Origin: Cytophagales bacterium UBA2561
GTDB lineage: Bacteria; Bacteroidota; Bacteroidia; Cytophagales; Thermoflexibacteraceae
NCBI GenBank assembly: GCA_002340355.1
Contig: DDLX01000040.1
Span: 124,001-188,000, forward strand
DNA: 64,000 nt
Reading direction: 5' to 3'
Made by a program: the position numbers and the translations under genes. Below, piece after piece: positions 8,307 to 15,345 of this stretch. The notes beneath the pieces were generated by a model, which was given only the letters and a program-made list of their open reading frames with translations, was not told the DNA's origin and did not search any database. Numbering within the stretch: the stretch's first letter is position 1; each line of letters begins with the position of its first letter.

Positions 8307-9254
8307 ATGCAAGCTACAGAAAAAAAATATGCAGAACGAAAGTATAAAGTCAATGAAGTAGTTTGGTTTAGAAAAACGAAAGAGGCTTATGGCGGACTTT
8401 CAAATATGTGTTCGGGTTATTCCTTAAAAATTAATGGTCACGATATTTTATCATCTGAAGCATTATATCAGGCTTGTCGATTTCCTGATTTCCCTGATAT
8501 ACAAAAACTGATTATAAGTGAAAAAAGTCCAATGACAGCTAAAATGAAAAGCAAGCCTCACAGAACAAATACCCGTGAGGATTGGGATAATGTACGAATT
8601 ATAATTATGAGATGGGTACTACAAGTAAAACTAGCTCAAAATTTTATAAAATTTGGAAAACTATTAGAAGAGACCTATCCAAAACAAATTGTTGAAGACT
8701 CAAGAAGAGATAGATTCTGGGGGGCTGTGAGAGATAAAAATGATACAAATAGTATAGTTGGCGTAAATGCCCTTGGAAGACTTCTTATGGAGTTACGAAG
8801 TAAATATATGTCAGAAAATCGATATGATTTACTTGTGGTCTCTCCGCCACAACTTACAAATTTTAAGTTGTTTGGTAGCCCAATAGAACCAGTTGATGAA
8901 AGAATAAATTTTGTAAATAATTTGATGATAAATTGGGGCTTAAATTATCATTATTCAGTCAGCACTGATAATAAAAAAGAAATAACACCAACCAATATCA
9001 TCCATAAATCTCAAACAGAAAATAGTAACAATGATGAATTAGTAAAAGATAGAATAATGTTAATTTTGGGATATGGTAAAGAACTTTCATCAAGAGACCT
9101 TATTAAGCGGGTTCGTATTGAATGGACAGCGATACAAATGACTAATTATTTAAAAAAACTTGATAATGTACAAGTAATAAAAGGTAGTCCGTTAAAATTT
9201 AAAATTAAAGATACAAAATCATCAATTAAATCAGAGGCAGTCTTGTTTGTCTGA
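8307..9254 (+). CDS. NADAR (YbiA-like) domain protein with C-terminal winged-helix-like region
   Basis: The start is the ATG at 8307 (MQATEKKYAERKY), 7 bp after the PRTase stop; the 315-aa protein follows. Residues about 15-175 match NADAR: WFRKTKEAYGGLSNM, INGHDILSSEALYQACRFPD, SPMTAKMKSK, REDWDNVRIIIMRWVLQVKLAQN and DRFWGAVRD. NADAR proteins act on N-glycosidic or ADP-ribose-linked substrates: YbiA handles riboflavin-pathway intermediates, and DarT-linked NADARs remove ADP-ribose from guanine in DNA. Residues about 245-305 (VKDRIMLILGYGKELSSRDLIKR then WTAIQMTNYLKKLDNV) look like a winged helix. It pairs with the PRTase upstream. Confidence 0.75.
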   Translation: MQATEKKYAERKYKVNEVVWFRKTKEAYGGLSNMCSGYSLKINGHDILSSEALYQACRFPDFPDIQKLIISEKSPMTAKMKSKPHRTNTREDWDNVRIIIMRWVLQVKLAQNFIKFGKLLEETYPKQIVEDSRRDRFWGAVRDKNDTNSIVGVNALGRLLMELRSKYMSENRYDLLVVSPPQLTNFKLFGSPIEPVDERINFVNNLMINWGLNYHYSVSTDNKKEITPTNIIHKSQTENSNNDELVKDRIMLILGYGKELSSRDLIKRVRIEWTAIQMTNYLKKLDNVQVIKGSPLKFKIKDTKSSIKSEAVLFV

Positions 9255-9307
9255 GTTTTTAAAGAAGTGGAGATTTAGGGAACAAAACGCTACGAATTTC
9301 TTTGCAT

Positions 9308-9454
9308 AAAATCTATTTCAATTGTTCTAACATTTCCATCAAGGCTTCTTTTTGGGATTGCAAATGTTGAACTTGTGCTTGTAACTCCAAAATTTGTTTT
9401 TCTAATTCGGAAGTGGTGTTTTGATTTTCGAGTTTTTTCAAATCCAAATAACAT
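9308..9454. repeat. Direct repeat, copy 1 (about 147 bp)
   Basis: This segment is about 90 percent or more identical by eye to 10436-10580, in the same orientation. It corresponds to the coiled-coil tail of the broken XRE gene. The two copies bracket the toxin-antitoxin pair. Confidence 0.85.
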
Positions 9455-9507
9455 TGCTCCTCGTCCTGTCAGTAACCAAGTCGGATTTAATTCAGGGTAA
9501 AATACTG
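9313..9507 (-). pseudogene. Truncated, frameshifted tail of an XRE-type regulator (copy 1)
   Basis: Read on the minus strand, FYPELNPTWLLTGRGAML (ending about 9454) matches the linker typical of Bacteroidota XRE regulators. A frameshift follows, and the next frame gives a coiled-coil tail (SELEKQILELQAQVQHLQSQ, then KEALMEMLEQLK) to a stop at 9313-9315. The HTH-coding 5' part is missing; in its place begins the promoter block of the toxin-antitoxin pair. A near-identical second copy lies at 10440-10580. Confidence 0.75.
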
Positions 9508-9549
9508 ATTTATAGTTTTTTAGAATTGAGAAAAGATTTGTTATTTTTG
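9505..9549 (+). promoter_or_regulatory. Repeated promoter-like block, copy A (upstream of TA pair)
   Basis: The first 25 bases (9505-9529) are identical to 11481-11505 and nearly identical to 10284-10308. A -7-like box TATTTTTG follows at 9542-9549. The conserved TTG (9526-9528) is only 13 bases from the box, shorter than a normal -33/-7 spacing, so part of the block may be an operator rather than a core promoter. The antitoxin ATG starts 3 bases after the box. Confidence 0.6.
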
Positions 9550-9552
9550 TAC

Positions 9553-9903
9553 ATGGTTTTAGATAAGTTTTTAGAGCAAAATGCTGTTCAGTTGGGTTTT
9601 CGTAATCTTTTTGATTTTGTGCTTCAACAACAATTAAAGATGTATCAGGAAAAATATACCCCATACGCCCAAACTATTCAACAATTTGAGCAAAAATATC
9701 AAATGAATTATGAGCAGTTTTTAAGTGGTTTTTCATCGATTGAGCTTTCGATTTTTGAAAAAGAAGATGATGGCATGAATTGGGAAATTGCTATCCACCA
9801 AGCCGAGTTTTGTCAAGCCCAAATCCAAGAATTACAGCATGCTATCCAAAATATTGACGAAATACCAAGACGTGATTACTCATTATTCGATTCAAAAAGA
9901 TAG
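9553..9903 (+). CDS. Probable antitoxin paired with TumE-like toxin
   Basis: The 116-aa protein starts at the ATG at 9553 (MVLDKFLEQNAVQLGF). It has the layout of the small helical partners that precede DUF6516/TumE genes: an N-terminal LGFRNLFDFVLQQQL segment, the helix YAQTIQQFEQKYQMNYEQF, then IFEKEDDGMNWEIAI. The KYxMxxExF...EKEDDxxxWE pattern recurs in these partners in my memory of the family. Antitoxin function is inferred from that and from the 65-nt overlap with the toxin gene. The ATG lies 3 nt after a -7-like box, so the mRNA may be leaderless. Confidence 0.6.
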   Translation: MVLDKFLEQNAVQLGFRNLFDFVLQQQLKMYQEKYTPYAQTIQQFEQKYQMNYEQFLSGFSSIELSIFEKEDDGMNWEIAIHQAEFCQAQIQELQHAIQNIDEIPRRDYSLFDSKR

Positions 9904-10216
9904 TGAGGAAAATGGTGTATATTCCTTCATTGCCCGAATTGAGTTTAAAGATGGTTCGAAGTTATCCCTCAAAGACCATTTAATTTTAAAAACCAAACGA
10001 AAATATGCTTACCAATGGATGAAAAAAGATAATACTTTGATTATCCGTTGGGATAATGCACCTCATCACTCACATATTTCGACCTTTCCAGACCATAAAC
10101 ATGTAAATTTAGAAACCAATATTCAGCCTTCGGAAGAAATGACTGTTTCCAAAGTATTACAATTTATTGTTAAAGTGATTGGTGTTTTGGGCGGATTGCT
10201 CTATTTTTTGTATTAA
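9839..10216 (+). CDS. TumE-family (DUF6516) toxin-like protein
   Basis: Starting at the ATG at 9839 the product is 125 aa; an upstream in-frame ATG at 9788 lies inside the antitoxin gene and is less likely. The family signature is clear: FIARIEFKDGSKLSLKDH at 30-47, KYAYQWMKKDNTLIIRWDNAPHH at 55-77, TFPDHKHV at 82-89 and PSEEMTVSKVLQ at 97-108. DUF6516 proteins are toxins of type II-like TA pairs. The last 20 residues are unusually hydrophobic (VIGVLGGLLYFLY), perhaps a membrane tail. The gene overlaps the antitoxin by 65 nt in another frame, implying tight co-expression. Confidence 0.75.
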   Translation: MLSKILTKYQDVITHYSIQKDSEENGVYSFIARIEFKDGSKLSLKDHLILKTKRKYAYQWMKKDNTLIIRWDNAPHHSHISTFPDHKHVNLETNIQPSEEMTVSKVLQFIVKVIGVLGGLLYFLY

Positions 10217-10283
10217 AAATCACCAAGCAAAAACTTGTTACAACCTCCAGTTGATTTTCATCATTAGAAAATATTATAAAGTC

Positions 10284-10327
10284 CTGATTGTTAGTTTTTT
10301 AGAATTGAAAGAAATTTTGTACCTTTG
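10284..10327 (+). promoter_or_regulatory. Repeated promoter-like block, copy B
   Basis: Second copy of the block also present at 9505-9549 and 11481-11523, ending in TACCTTTG (10320-10327), a perfect TAnnTTTG -7 box. It points into a hairpin RNA candidate rather than a coding gene. Confidence 0.6.
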
Positions 10328-10329
10328 TA

Positions 10330-10407
10330 TGGAATTCCTAAATAGACTGTATGGTCAGATACACGTTTTTGGCGTGCCTGATGGTCTGTTAGGAATTTTG
10401 TTTTTTG
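10330..10407 (+). ncRNA. Candidate small hairpin RNA
   Basis: Directly after a perfect -7 box, AATTCCTAA (10333-10341) pairs with TTAGGAATT (10389-10397). Inner helices are TAGAC/GTCTG and TCAG..CACG/CGTG..CTGA around a short T-rich loop. The outer stem is followed by TTTTGTTTTTT, like an intrinsic terminator, so a transcript of about 75 nt is predicted. No convincing ORF is present. It might instead be a plain terminator, but the promoter immediately upstream argues for an independent RNA. Confidence 0.45.
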
Positions 10408-10435
10408 GCAGAATGGTCATAAAAATAGACTTATG

Positions 10436-10580
10436 AAATCTATTTCAATCGCTCTAACATTTCCATCAAGGCTTCTTTTTGGGATTGCAAATGTTGAACT
10501 TGTGCTTGTAACTCCAAAATTTGTTTTTCTAATTCGGAAGTGGTATTTTAGTTTTCGGTTTTTTTTAAATCCAATAACAT
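10436..10580. repeat. Direct repeat, copy 2 (about 145 bp)
   Basis: Same-orientation partner of 9308-9454. The repeat-to-repeat distance is about 1.13 kb and contains the whole TA pair and one hairpin RNA. Confidence 0.85.
10440..10580 (-). pseudogene. Truncated tail of an XRE-type regulator (copy 2)
   Basis: This is the second remnant of the coiled-coil tail seen at 9313-9454, on the minus strand with its stop at 10440-10442. It carries an additional in-frame stop and small deletions. Nothing of the HTH domain remains. It lies between the hairpin RNA candidate and an intact XRE gene. Confidence 0.7.
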
Positions 10581-10656
10581 TAAATAATTTAATTGAATAT
10601 ATCCCGTATCCTTGGTAAAGTGAAGGTTATCAAGTTTTTGATAACAAAAATTCATT

Positions 10657-11088
10657 TTATTCCTCTGTTTTTTTACGAAGTTCCCCATTTTCATCGACTT
10701 CGAGTTTTAAGGCTTCCAATCCTTCTAATAATCCTTGGTATTTATGAGATAACTCCTCAAACTCGGAAGTCGAAACCGTGTTTTTAAGTTGTCTTTGTAA
10801 TTTAGAAATCTCCTTTTGTAATCCTATAATTTCATTTTCTAACTTTTCGTAACTCACACGACTTACAACACCTGCTAACTGTCCTTCAATTTCCTCAGAT
10901 TGCCCCATTAAATAAAAGTAATTTATTCCCCTTTCAATTAAATAGTGAATATATTTTGAATTAGGAACTTCTACTGCATCATTTTCAATTCTTCGAATCG
11001 ACGTGTTGGTTAAGCCTGCTTTTCTCGCAATACTACTTTGATTTTCACCAAGAAATTCACGCGCTTTTTTGAATCTTTCTCCAAGCAT
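10657..11088 (-). CDS. XRE-family regulator with long coiled coil
   Basis: The 143-aa protein has an N-terminal HTH (MLGERFKKAREFLGENQSSIARKAGLTNTSIRRIEN, residues 1-36), the short linker HYLIERGINYFYLMGQSEE, and a C-terminal helical region of about 65 residues rich in E, K and L (YEKLENEIIGLQKEISKLQRQLK). It is likely a dimeric repressor. It is divergent from the small gene at 11246, and a palindrome lies between them. It is probably an intact paralogue of the two broken XRE tails nearby, judging by architecture. Confidence 0.85.
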   Translation of the reverse strand: MLGERFKKAREFLGENQSSIARKAGLTNTSIRRIENDAVEVPNSKYIHYLIERGINYFYLMGQSEEIEGQLAGVVSRVSYEKLENEIIGLQKEISKLQRQLKNTVSTSEFEELSHKYQGLLEGLEALKLEVDENGELRKKTEE

Positions 11089-11141
11089 TTTAAAAATTAA
11101 AATTTTAAATGGTATTATTTTAAGATGATTATAAGCAATAG

Positions 11142-11193
11142 ACTCAAAAGTTTCGTTTGAGTTTGACTGAAAGGTTTTATTTTACTAAATTTG
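11142..11193 (+). promoter_or_regulatory. Palindrome and promoter upstream of 11246 gene
   Basis: Arms ACTCAAA (11142-11148) and TTTGAGT (11156-11162) form an inverted repeat that abuts a -33 TTG (11163-11165). TAAATTTG (11186-11193) follows after 20 bases, a good Bacteroidota promoter. The palindrome is placed where the divergent XRE protein could repress. Confidence 0.5.
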
Positions 11194-11245
11194 CAACAGT
11201 AGAAAAAACGATTTATGGGTTTAAAATATCTAAACTTTCAAAATT

Positions 11246-11476
11246 ATGGAAAATGAGGAATTAACAAAAGATTTTTTAGACTTTTTGGACTTGTACCAGT
11301 CAGAAAATTATGCCGAACATTTGCACAATGCCCTTTATTATATGTCCCAAGAAGTCATCAAGCAACATTTAGCGGATGATGTCATAAGTGCCATTTATCA
11401 CACGCGGTATTATCTCAATCAGCTTGTCGAACATTTGCCTGAAACTGCAAAAGCAGACAGTTTAAACTCAAAATAA
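11246..11476 (+). CDS. Small helical protein of unknown function
   Basis: The 76-aa acidic protein begins MENEELTKDFLDFLDLYQSEN and appears all-helical with no signal peptide or known motif. A good promoter and a palindrome precede it, divergent from an XRE regulator. Its size, helical character and XRE neighbour recall the small gene at 41299, but I see no clear alignment between the two. A 13-codon ORF from 11215 overlaps its start. Function unknown. Confidence 0.6.
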   Translation: MENEELTKDFLDFLDLYQSENYAEHLHNALYYMSQEVIKQHLADDVISAIYHTRYYLNQLVEHLPETAKADSLNSK

Positions 11477-11480
11477 AATT

Positions 11481-11523
11481 CTGATTTATAGTTTTTTAGA
11501 ATTGATAAAATTTTGTATCCTTG
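11481..11523 (+). promoter_or_regulatory. Repeated promoter-like block, copy C
   Basis: Third copy of the block; its first 25 bases are identical to 9505-9529. It ends in TATCCTTG (11516-11523), one mismatch from TAnnTTTG. It starts 5 bases after the stop of the 76-aa gene and leads into a structured, apparently non-coding stretch. Confidence 0.55.
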
Positions 11524-11529
11524 ATCCAA

Positions 11530-11576
11530 CTGTCTACTTTGGGATTAAGCGGACTGTAAAGTCTGTATTACTCCCT
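11530..11576 (+). ncRNA. Candidate structured RNA with GNRA tetraloop
   Basis: A 7-bp stem (11549-11555 with 11560-11566, two G-U pairs) is capped by GTAA, a GNRA-type tetraloop. Outside it GGGA (11541-11544) pairs with TCCC (11572-11575). The element starts right after a repeated promoter-like block. The rest of the gap to 11686 shows no gene. A functional RNA is plausible but unproven. Confidence 0.35.
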
Positions 11577-11686
11577 AGCATATTTCAAGAATTTCTTCTT
11601 CTGTGTGTTTAACTTTCGTTTTGCACATTTTTCAAATTGGGTACAACTATCGAATACACGACATTCGCATATCTCTTATCTATTTC

Positions 11687-11944
11687 CTAAAAAAGCAATA
11701 AGGTTCGGACTCGATATGGGCGTAGTTCACTTTGCATATAACTACCGATAAATCCAAAATATCCTTCCATACACTCATGAAAATTTTTGGTAAATCGGCG
11801 GCTAAAAGTAGAATAACTCACCGTTTTCTCACCCTGATTTTTTTCTTCATAATACTGGTAGGCTTTCTTTTTACTGGTATATGCCACAATCGGTTCGAAG
11901 ACATCAGTATTATTTTGTGCTTCAATTACATAAATCGTTTTCAT
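11687..11944 (-). CDS. Hypothetical small protein
   Basis: From the ATG at 11944 (MKTIYVIEAQNNTDVFEPIVAYTSKKKAYQYYEEK) the product is 85 aa; an upstream ATG would add 12 residues. The beginning reads like a short beta-alpha unit similar to phage or TA-associated proteins that begin with I-Y-V-I, and the rest is basic and aromatic. No motif gives a function. It stands alone beside the RNA-like stretch of patch 1. Confidence 0.5.
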   Translation of the reverse strand: MKTIYVIEAQNNTDVFEPIVAYTSKKKAYQYYEEKNQGEKTVSYSTFSRRFTKNFHECMEGYFGFIGSYMQSELRPYRVRTLLLF

Positions 11945-12073
11945 CGTTTTCAAATGTTTTGGTTTAGCTTTATATTGCAATTATAATACAAATATTATCA
12001 AAATGACTTTATTTTTATTATAAGAGCATTGATTTTAACAAAACAATCAATTTATGCTCATGAATTGCACAGT

Positions 12074-12580
12074 TTATAAGTTTTGAATCAACTTCTTACG
12101 GTCAACTAAAATCCCCCACACACCTGCGTATTGCGTTTCAGAATAAACAGGAGAAACATACAAAAATGCATTTGGATTAATTTTAAAAACGGTATCTCCT
12201 TGAATTTGATTCTGTAAAGTTTGCTTAAAAAATTCCTGCGTATCTTGGTCGATACTTAGGAAAATTTGAGAATTTAAAGCGCAAAGAAATTGATAATCTG
12301 TAACATAAGGGGGAGGAGGTTGGCGAAAATCAGTTGAGTCACAAACGAATGTCGAATCTGAAATTACAGATAACAAAGAAGTATTGAGTTGATGGACAAA
12401 AATTTTGGTATAGGCATCTACAGAGTCTTGTAGAGCTTGCTCTGTAATTCGTTTAATCTCATATTTTTTTCGAGTGGCATCAAATGAACGATGTGTTTGG
12501 CGTGCCTTTTCTGGATTCGGTTTACAGGCTCCTATCGTTAAAAAAACAAAAATGACCAGTTGAAATTTTATATTTTTCAT
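12074..12580 (-). CDS. Hypothetical lipoprotein
   Basis: The 168-aa protein begins with a type II signal peptide ending in the lipobox TIGAC (Cys19). The mature part has a helical segment (RQTHRSFDATRKKYEIKRITEQ) and a mixed region ending in YAGVWGILVDRKKLIQ. No known domain is visible. It is 20 bases downstream of rsmG on the same strand and may be co-transcribed. Confidence 0.65.
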   Translation of the reverse strand: MKNIKFQLVIFVFLTIGACKPNPEKARQTHRSFDATRKKYEIKRITEQALQDSVDAYTKIFVHQLNTSLLSVISDSTFVCDSTDFRQPPPPYVTDYQFLCALNSQIFLSIDQDTQEFFKQTLQNQIQGDTVFKINPNAFLYVSPVYSETQYAGVWGILVDRKKLIQNL

Positions 12581-12600
12581 ATTTAATTACCAAATATTAT

Positions 12601-13230
12601 TTAAATTCTGATATAAATTACTTTTTTGGTTTCAAAAAATGATTCGTTGAAATAGTCAGATAATTCGAAAAAACGATGATGTTTTTTGAGGGCTTGAAAT
12701 TCTTCTCGTAAATCACCACCTTTGAGTGCCCAAATACCATTAGCAAATTGAGTATGTTGATTCTCTTTTTTGACTAATGGTTTTACCCACTTGAAAAAGA
12801 CAGAAATATTGGTAACGGCACGGCAAGTAATAAAATCAAATTGATGTTTGGGACGAATTTGTTCGGCACGAATCTGCTTTGCTTGGACATTATTTAAACC
12901 CAACTGGTCAGTAACTTGTTGGACTACTTTGATTTTTTTGGCAATCGAATCCACTAAAAGAAACTCAACTTCGGGAAATAGAATGGCTAAAGGAATACCA
13001 GGGAAACCTCCTCCTGTACCTACATCTAAGATACGACTTCCAGCCTGAAACGAGATGACCTTCGCAATACCCAAGGAATGCAAAACGTGACGTTCATAAA
13101 AATTAGGTAAATCCTTACGAGAAATCACATTAATCTTGGCATTCCATTCTTCATATAGTGGGAGAAGTTGCTCAAATTTTCCGATTTGATCTTCTGTAAG
13201 TTCAGGGAAATAAGATTTTAATATTTTCAT
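12601..13230 (-). CDS. rsmG: 16S rRNA (guanine527-N7)-methyltransferase RsmG
   Basis: The 209-aa length is typical. It has the RsmG N-terminal region (LLPLYEEWNAKINVISRKD with ERHVLHSL), the SAM-binding motif ILDVGTGGGFPGIPLAI at 67-83, and TCRAVTN with ALKGGDLREE downstream. The enzyme makes m7G527 in 16S rRNA; loss of this modification gives low-level streptomycin resistance in other bacteria. It is probably transcribed with the lipoprotein gene that follows. Confidence 0.95.
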   Translation of the reverse strand: MKILKSYFPELTEDQIGKFEQLLPLYEEWNAKINVISRKDLPNFYERHVLHSLGIAKVISFQAGSRILDVGTGGGFPGIPLAILFPEVEFLLVDSIAKKIKVVQQVTDQLGLNNVQAKQIRAEQIRPKHQFDFITCRAVTNISVFFKWVKPLVKKENQHTQFANGIWALKGGDLREEFQALKKHHRFFELSDYFNESFFETKKVIYIRI

Positions 13231-13325
13231 AAAAAATTCAATAAGCTATCATTGTTCTCAGAAATTTGCACCTTACAAATCTGATTTAAAACGATTTCAA
13301 AATTCAATTCAAATTAACGTAAAAT

Positions 13326-14189
13326 ATGGAAAATTTGACCCCAATTCTTGAATATTTGGTCGAAGCTGACTATTTAAAGTATAGTCTGTATATCCTAATT
13401 GTTATTATTTTAGGTATATTTTCATCTAAAATCTTACATAAAATTTTATATAAAACAATTGAAAGCCGAGATAATAATCTTGATGCCACGAACTATAATT
13501 TTTTTAAAAACGCCATTAGTGCCTTGATTTTTATGGCGGGAGTAGTAGTTATTTTCCAACTTGTCCCTGAACTACGTAGTCTAGGCATTTCTTTATTCGC
13601 TGGTGCTGGTTTGGTTACGGTTATCATCGGTTTTGCTTCCCAACAAGCATTTTCTAATATCATTGGTGGTATTTTCATTGTTATCTTTCGTCCGTTTCGA
13701 GTAGGTGATTTCATTCAAGTGGGAGCAGATAAATCAGGAACAGTTGAGGATATTACCCTTCGACACACAGTAATTAAGTCATTAGAAAATCGCCGTTTTG
13801 TCATTCCAAATTCTGTCATTAGCAGTGAATCAATTCTAAATTCGACTATTTCAGATCAAAAAGTTTTGATCTTGGTTGAGTTAAATATCACATTCGAGTC
13901 CGACCTCCAGAAAGCAATGGAAATTCTAGAGACAGAGTCTTTAAAGCATCCTGATTGCATTGATAATCGGTCTGAAGAGGATAAAACGAAAAAAGAACCA
14001 ATTGTTATTGTTCGGGTCTTGAATTTAGACCAAATGGGAGCTAGACTCAGGGCAATGGTTTGGGCAGAGACTTCCGCCAAAGGTTTTGCCATGAAATGTG
14101 ATATCTTAAAACAAATTAAACTGGCATTTGATGAAAATAATATTGAGTTGGCTTATCCACATCGGGTTATAGTTCAAAAAAATAGATAA
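13326..14189 (+). CDS. MscS-family mechanosensitive ion channel
   Basis: The 287-aa protein has two N-terminal membrane segments (YSLYILIVIILGIFSS and ISALIFMAGVVVIFQL). The pore helix region follows: LFAGAGLVTVIIGFASQQAF then IIGGIFIVIFRPFRVGDFIQVG. After it comes the beta domain (GTVEDITLRHTVIKSLENRRFVIPNS) and an alpha/beta C-terminal domain. These are the MscS hallmarks; the channel opens under membrane tension to release solutes on osmotic downshock. The length matches small-conductance MscS (286 aa in E. coli). Confidence 0.92.
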   Translation: MENLTPILEYLVEADYLKYSLYILIVIILGIFSSKILHKILYKTIESRDNNLDATNYNFFKNAISALIFMAGVVVIFQLVPELRSLGISLFAGAGLVTVIIGFASQQAFSNIIGGIFIVIFRPFRVGDFIQVGADKSGTVEDITLRHTVIKSLENRRFVIPNSVISSESILNSTISDQKVLILVELNITFESDLQKAMEILETESLKHPDCIDNRSEEDKTKKEPIVIVRVLNLDQMGARLRAMVWAETSAKGFAMKCDILKQIKLAFDENNIELAYPHRVIVQKNR

Positions 14190-14241
14190 GCACATACTTT
14201 TTTGAGTGAAGGTATGATACCCTATTGAAAAAACGGACTAT

Positions 14242-15330
14242 CTACAAAACTTGAAACCGAGATAGTGTTTCTACTCGATACTGGGACTTTCGTTTTTCGA
14301 GACGAGCTTTAATCATAACCTGTTTATTGTTTTTGAAAGCTTCTGTGGCTTCCTGAAGTTGTTGAGAAGTGAGTTGAACCGTAATATTACTTTTGACATT
14401 TCTTATCATTCCCTCAATCGTAACTTTATTTTCATCTTCTTCTACATTTTTTGATTGTAATTTCACAATTTTACCATACACTTCATGATTCGAAATTTCC
14501 TTCATTTTTTCACGAACAGTCTGTGAAAACGTATTCAATTGAGTCACTTTTTCCTTATTTAAGTTTCTTGCCTTGGCTACTTGTTGGGTAGTTATTCCTT
14601 TTAGAGCAACTTCCATATCCACATAATCAATACTATGGTATAAATTTTTTAAGCTATTAGTCACATTTATACTAATCAAATTCTGATGTTCCAACAGAAA
14701 ATCGTCTTCTGGTTGAAAATTTGCCTTATCTAAAATCTGGTCATTTACAAAGGAGGTTACTTCAATTAGTTTTTCGTTAATTTGATGACCTCGTATTGCT
14801 TTTTCAAATAGTGTTCCTTGCTTTATTTCTTCTTGGTTAGGTAATTGAATTTTTGTAATTAAGCTACCAACATCATTTTTAAAGAAATTACAATGATTCA
14901 AATACCTTTCGGCTTCTTCTTGTTTATCAAAAAAATGTTGTTTTTGGAGTACCGTAAAATTAGCGGCTTCAGACAACAAGTCCTTTGACTTGCTGATGAG
15001 ATTACTAAAAAAAGGAATGCTTGGTCTGCCATTTCTTATCATCTCATCCTCAATATGGAACGTTAATATTTGTCGTCCTTCAATAAGGATAGAAACTAAT
15101 TCGTCTATATCTTCCCGATAGATCTGAGCAATAATATCTATCTCCTTTAGGATATCTTTCTCATAATGAGAACGGTCATATTGATTATAGAGATAAAATT
15201 TATAAGTAGGCGAAAAATTTAATTCAGCAGGTGGACAAAACAAGTCATACTTGACGGTGCTAGTTTGTTTTTCCCAGCCACGTCCAATAAGAAATGTCAT
15301 TATATTGCGATATATTTCTCGTCCATTCAT
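14242..15330 (-). CDS. Unknown 362-aa protein paired with DUF4365 gene
   Basis: I do not recognise this family. The N-terminal part (1-120) is mixed alpha/beta with aromatic stretches (YKFYLYNQYDRSHYEKD). The centre (120-280) is mostly helical. The C-terminus (about 300-362) is beta-rich: VYGKIVKLQSKN, KVTIEGMIRNVKSNITVQL, QVMIKARLEKRKSQYRVETL, suggesting a small OB- or SH3-like barrel. It starts 15 bases after the DUF4365 stop and almost certainly shares its transcript. A role as specificity or regulatory partner of the nuclease-fold protein is a hypothesis only. Confidence 0.55.
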   Translation of the reverse strand: MNGREIYRNIMTFLIGRGWEKQTSTVKYDLFCPPAELNFSPTYKFYLYNQYDRSHYEKDILKEIDIIAQIYREDIDELVSILIEGRQILTFHIEDEMIRNGRPSIPFFSNLISKSKDLLSEAANFTVLQKQHFFDKQEEAERYLNHCNFFKNDVGSLITKIQLPNQEEIKQGTLFEKAIRGHQINEKLIEVTSFVNDQILDKANFQPEDDFLLEHQNLISINVTNSLKNLYHSIDYVDMEVALKGITTQQVAKARNLNKEKVTQLNTFSQTVREKMKEISNHEVYGKIVKLQSKNVEEDENKVTIEGMIRNVKSNITVQLTSQQLQEATEAFKNNKQVMIKARLEKRKSQYRVETLSRFQVL

Positions 15331-15345
15331 CAGATAATCAGATAT

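Noticed and set aside
10179..10436. Plus-strand ORF covering the hairpin RNA candidate
   Set aside because: It runs through the toxin end, a promoter block and a hairpin; the translation has no plausible domain.
11549..11566. Possible tRNA-Tyr anticodon arm
   Set aside because: The CTGTAAA stretch resembles one, but no acceptor, D or T arm can be formed around it.
11732..11986. Plus-strand ORF opposite the 85-aa gene
   Set aside because: The minus-strand frame has a better start and protein-like composition; the plus frame reads as a hydrophobic shadow.
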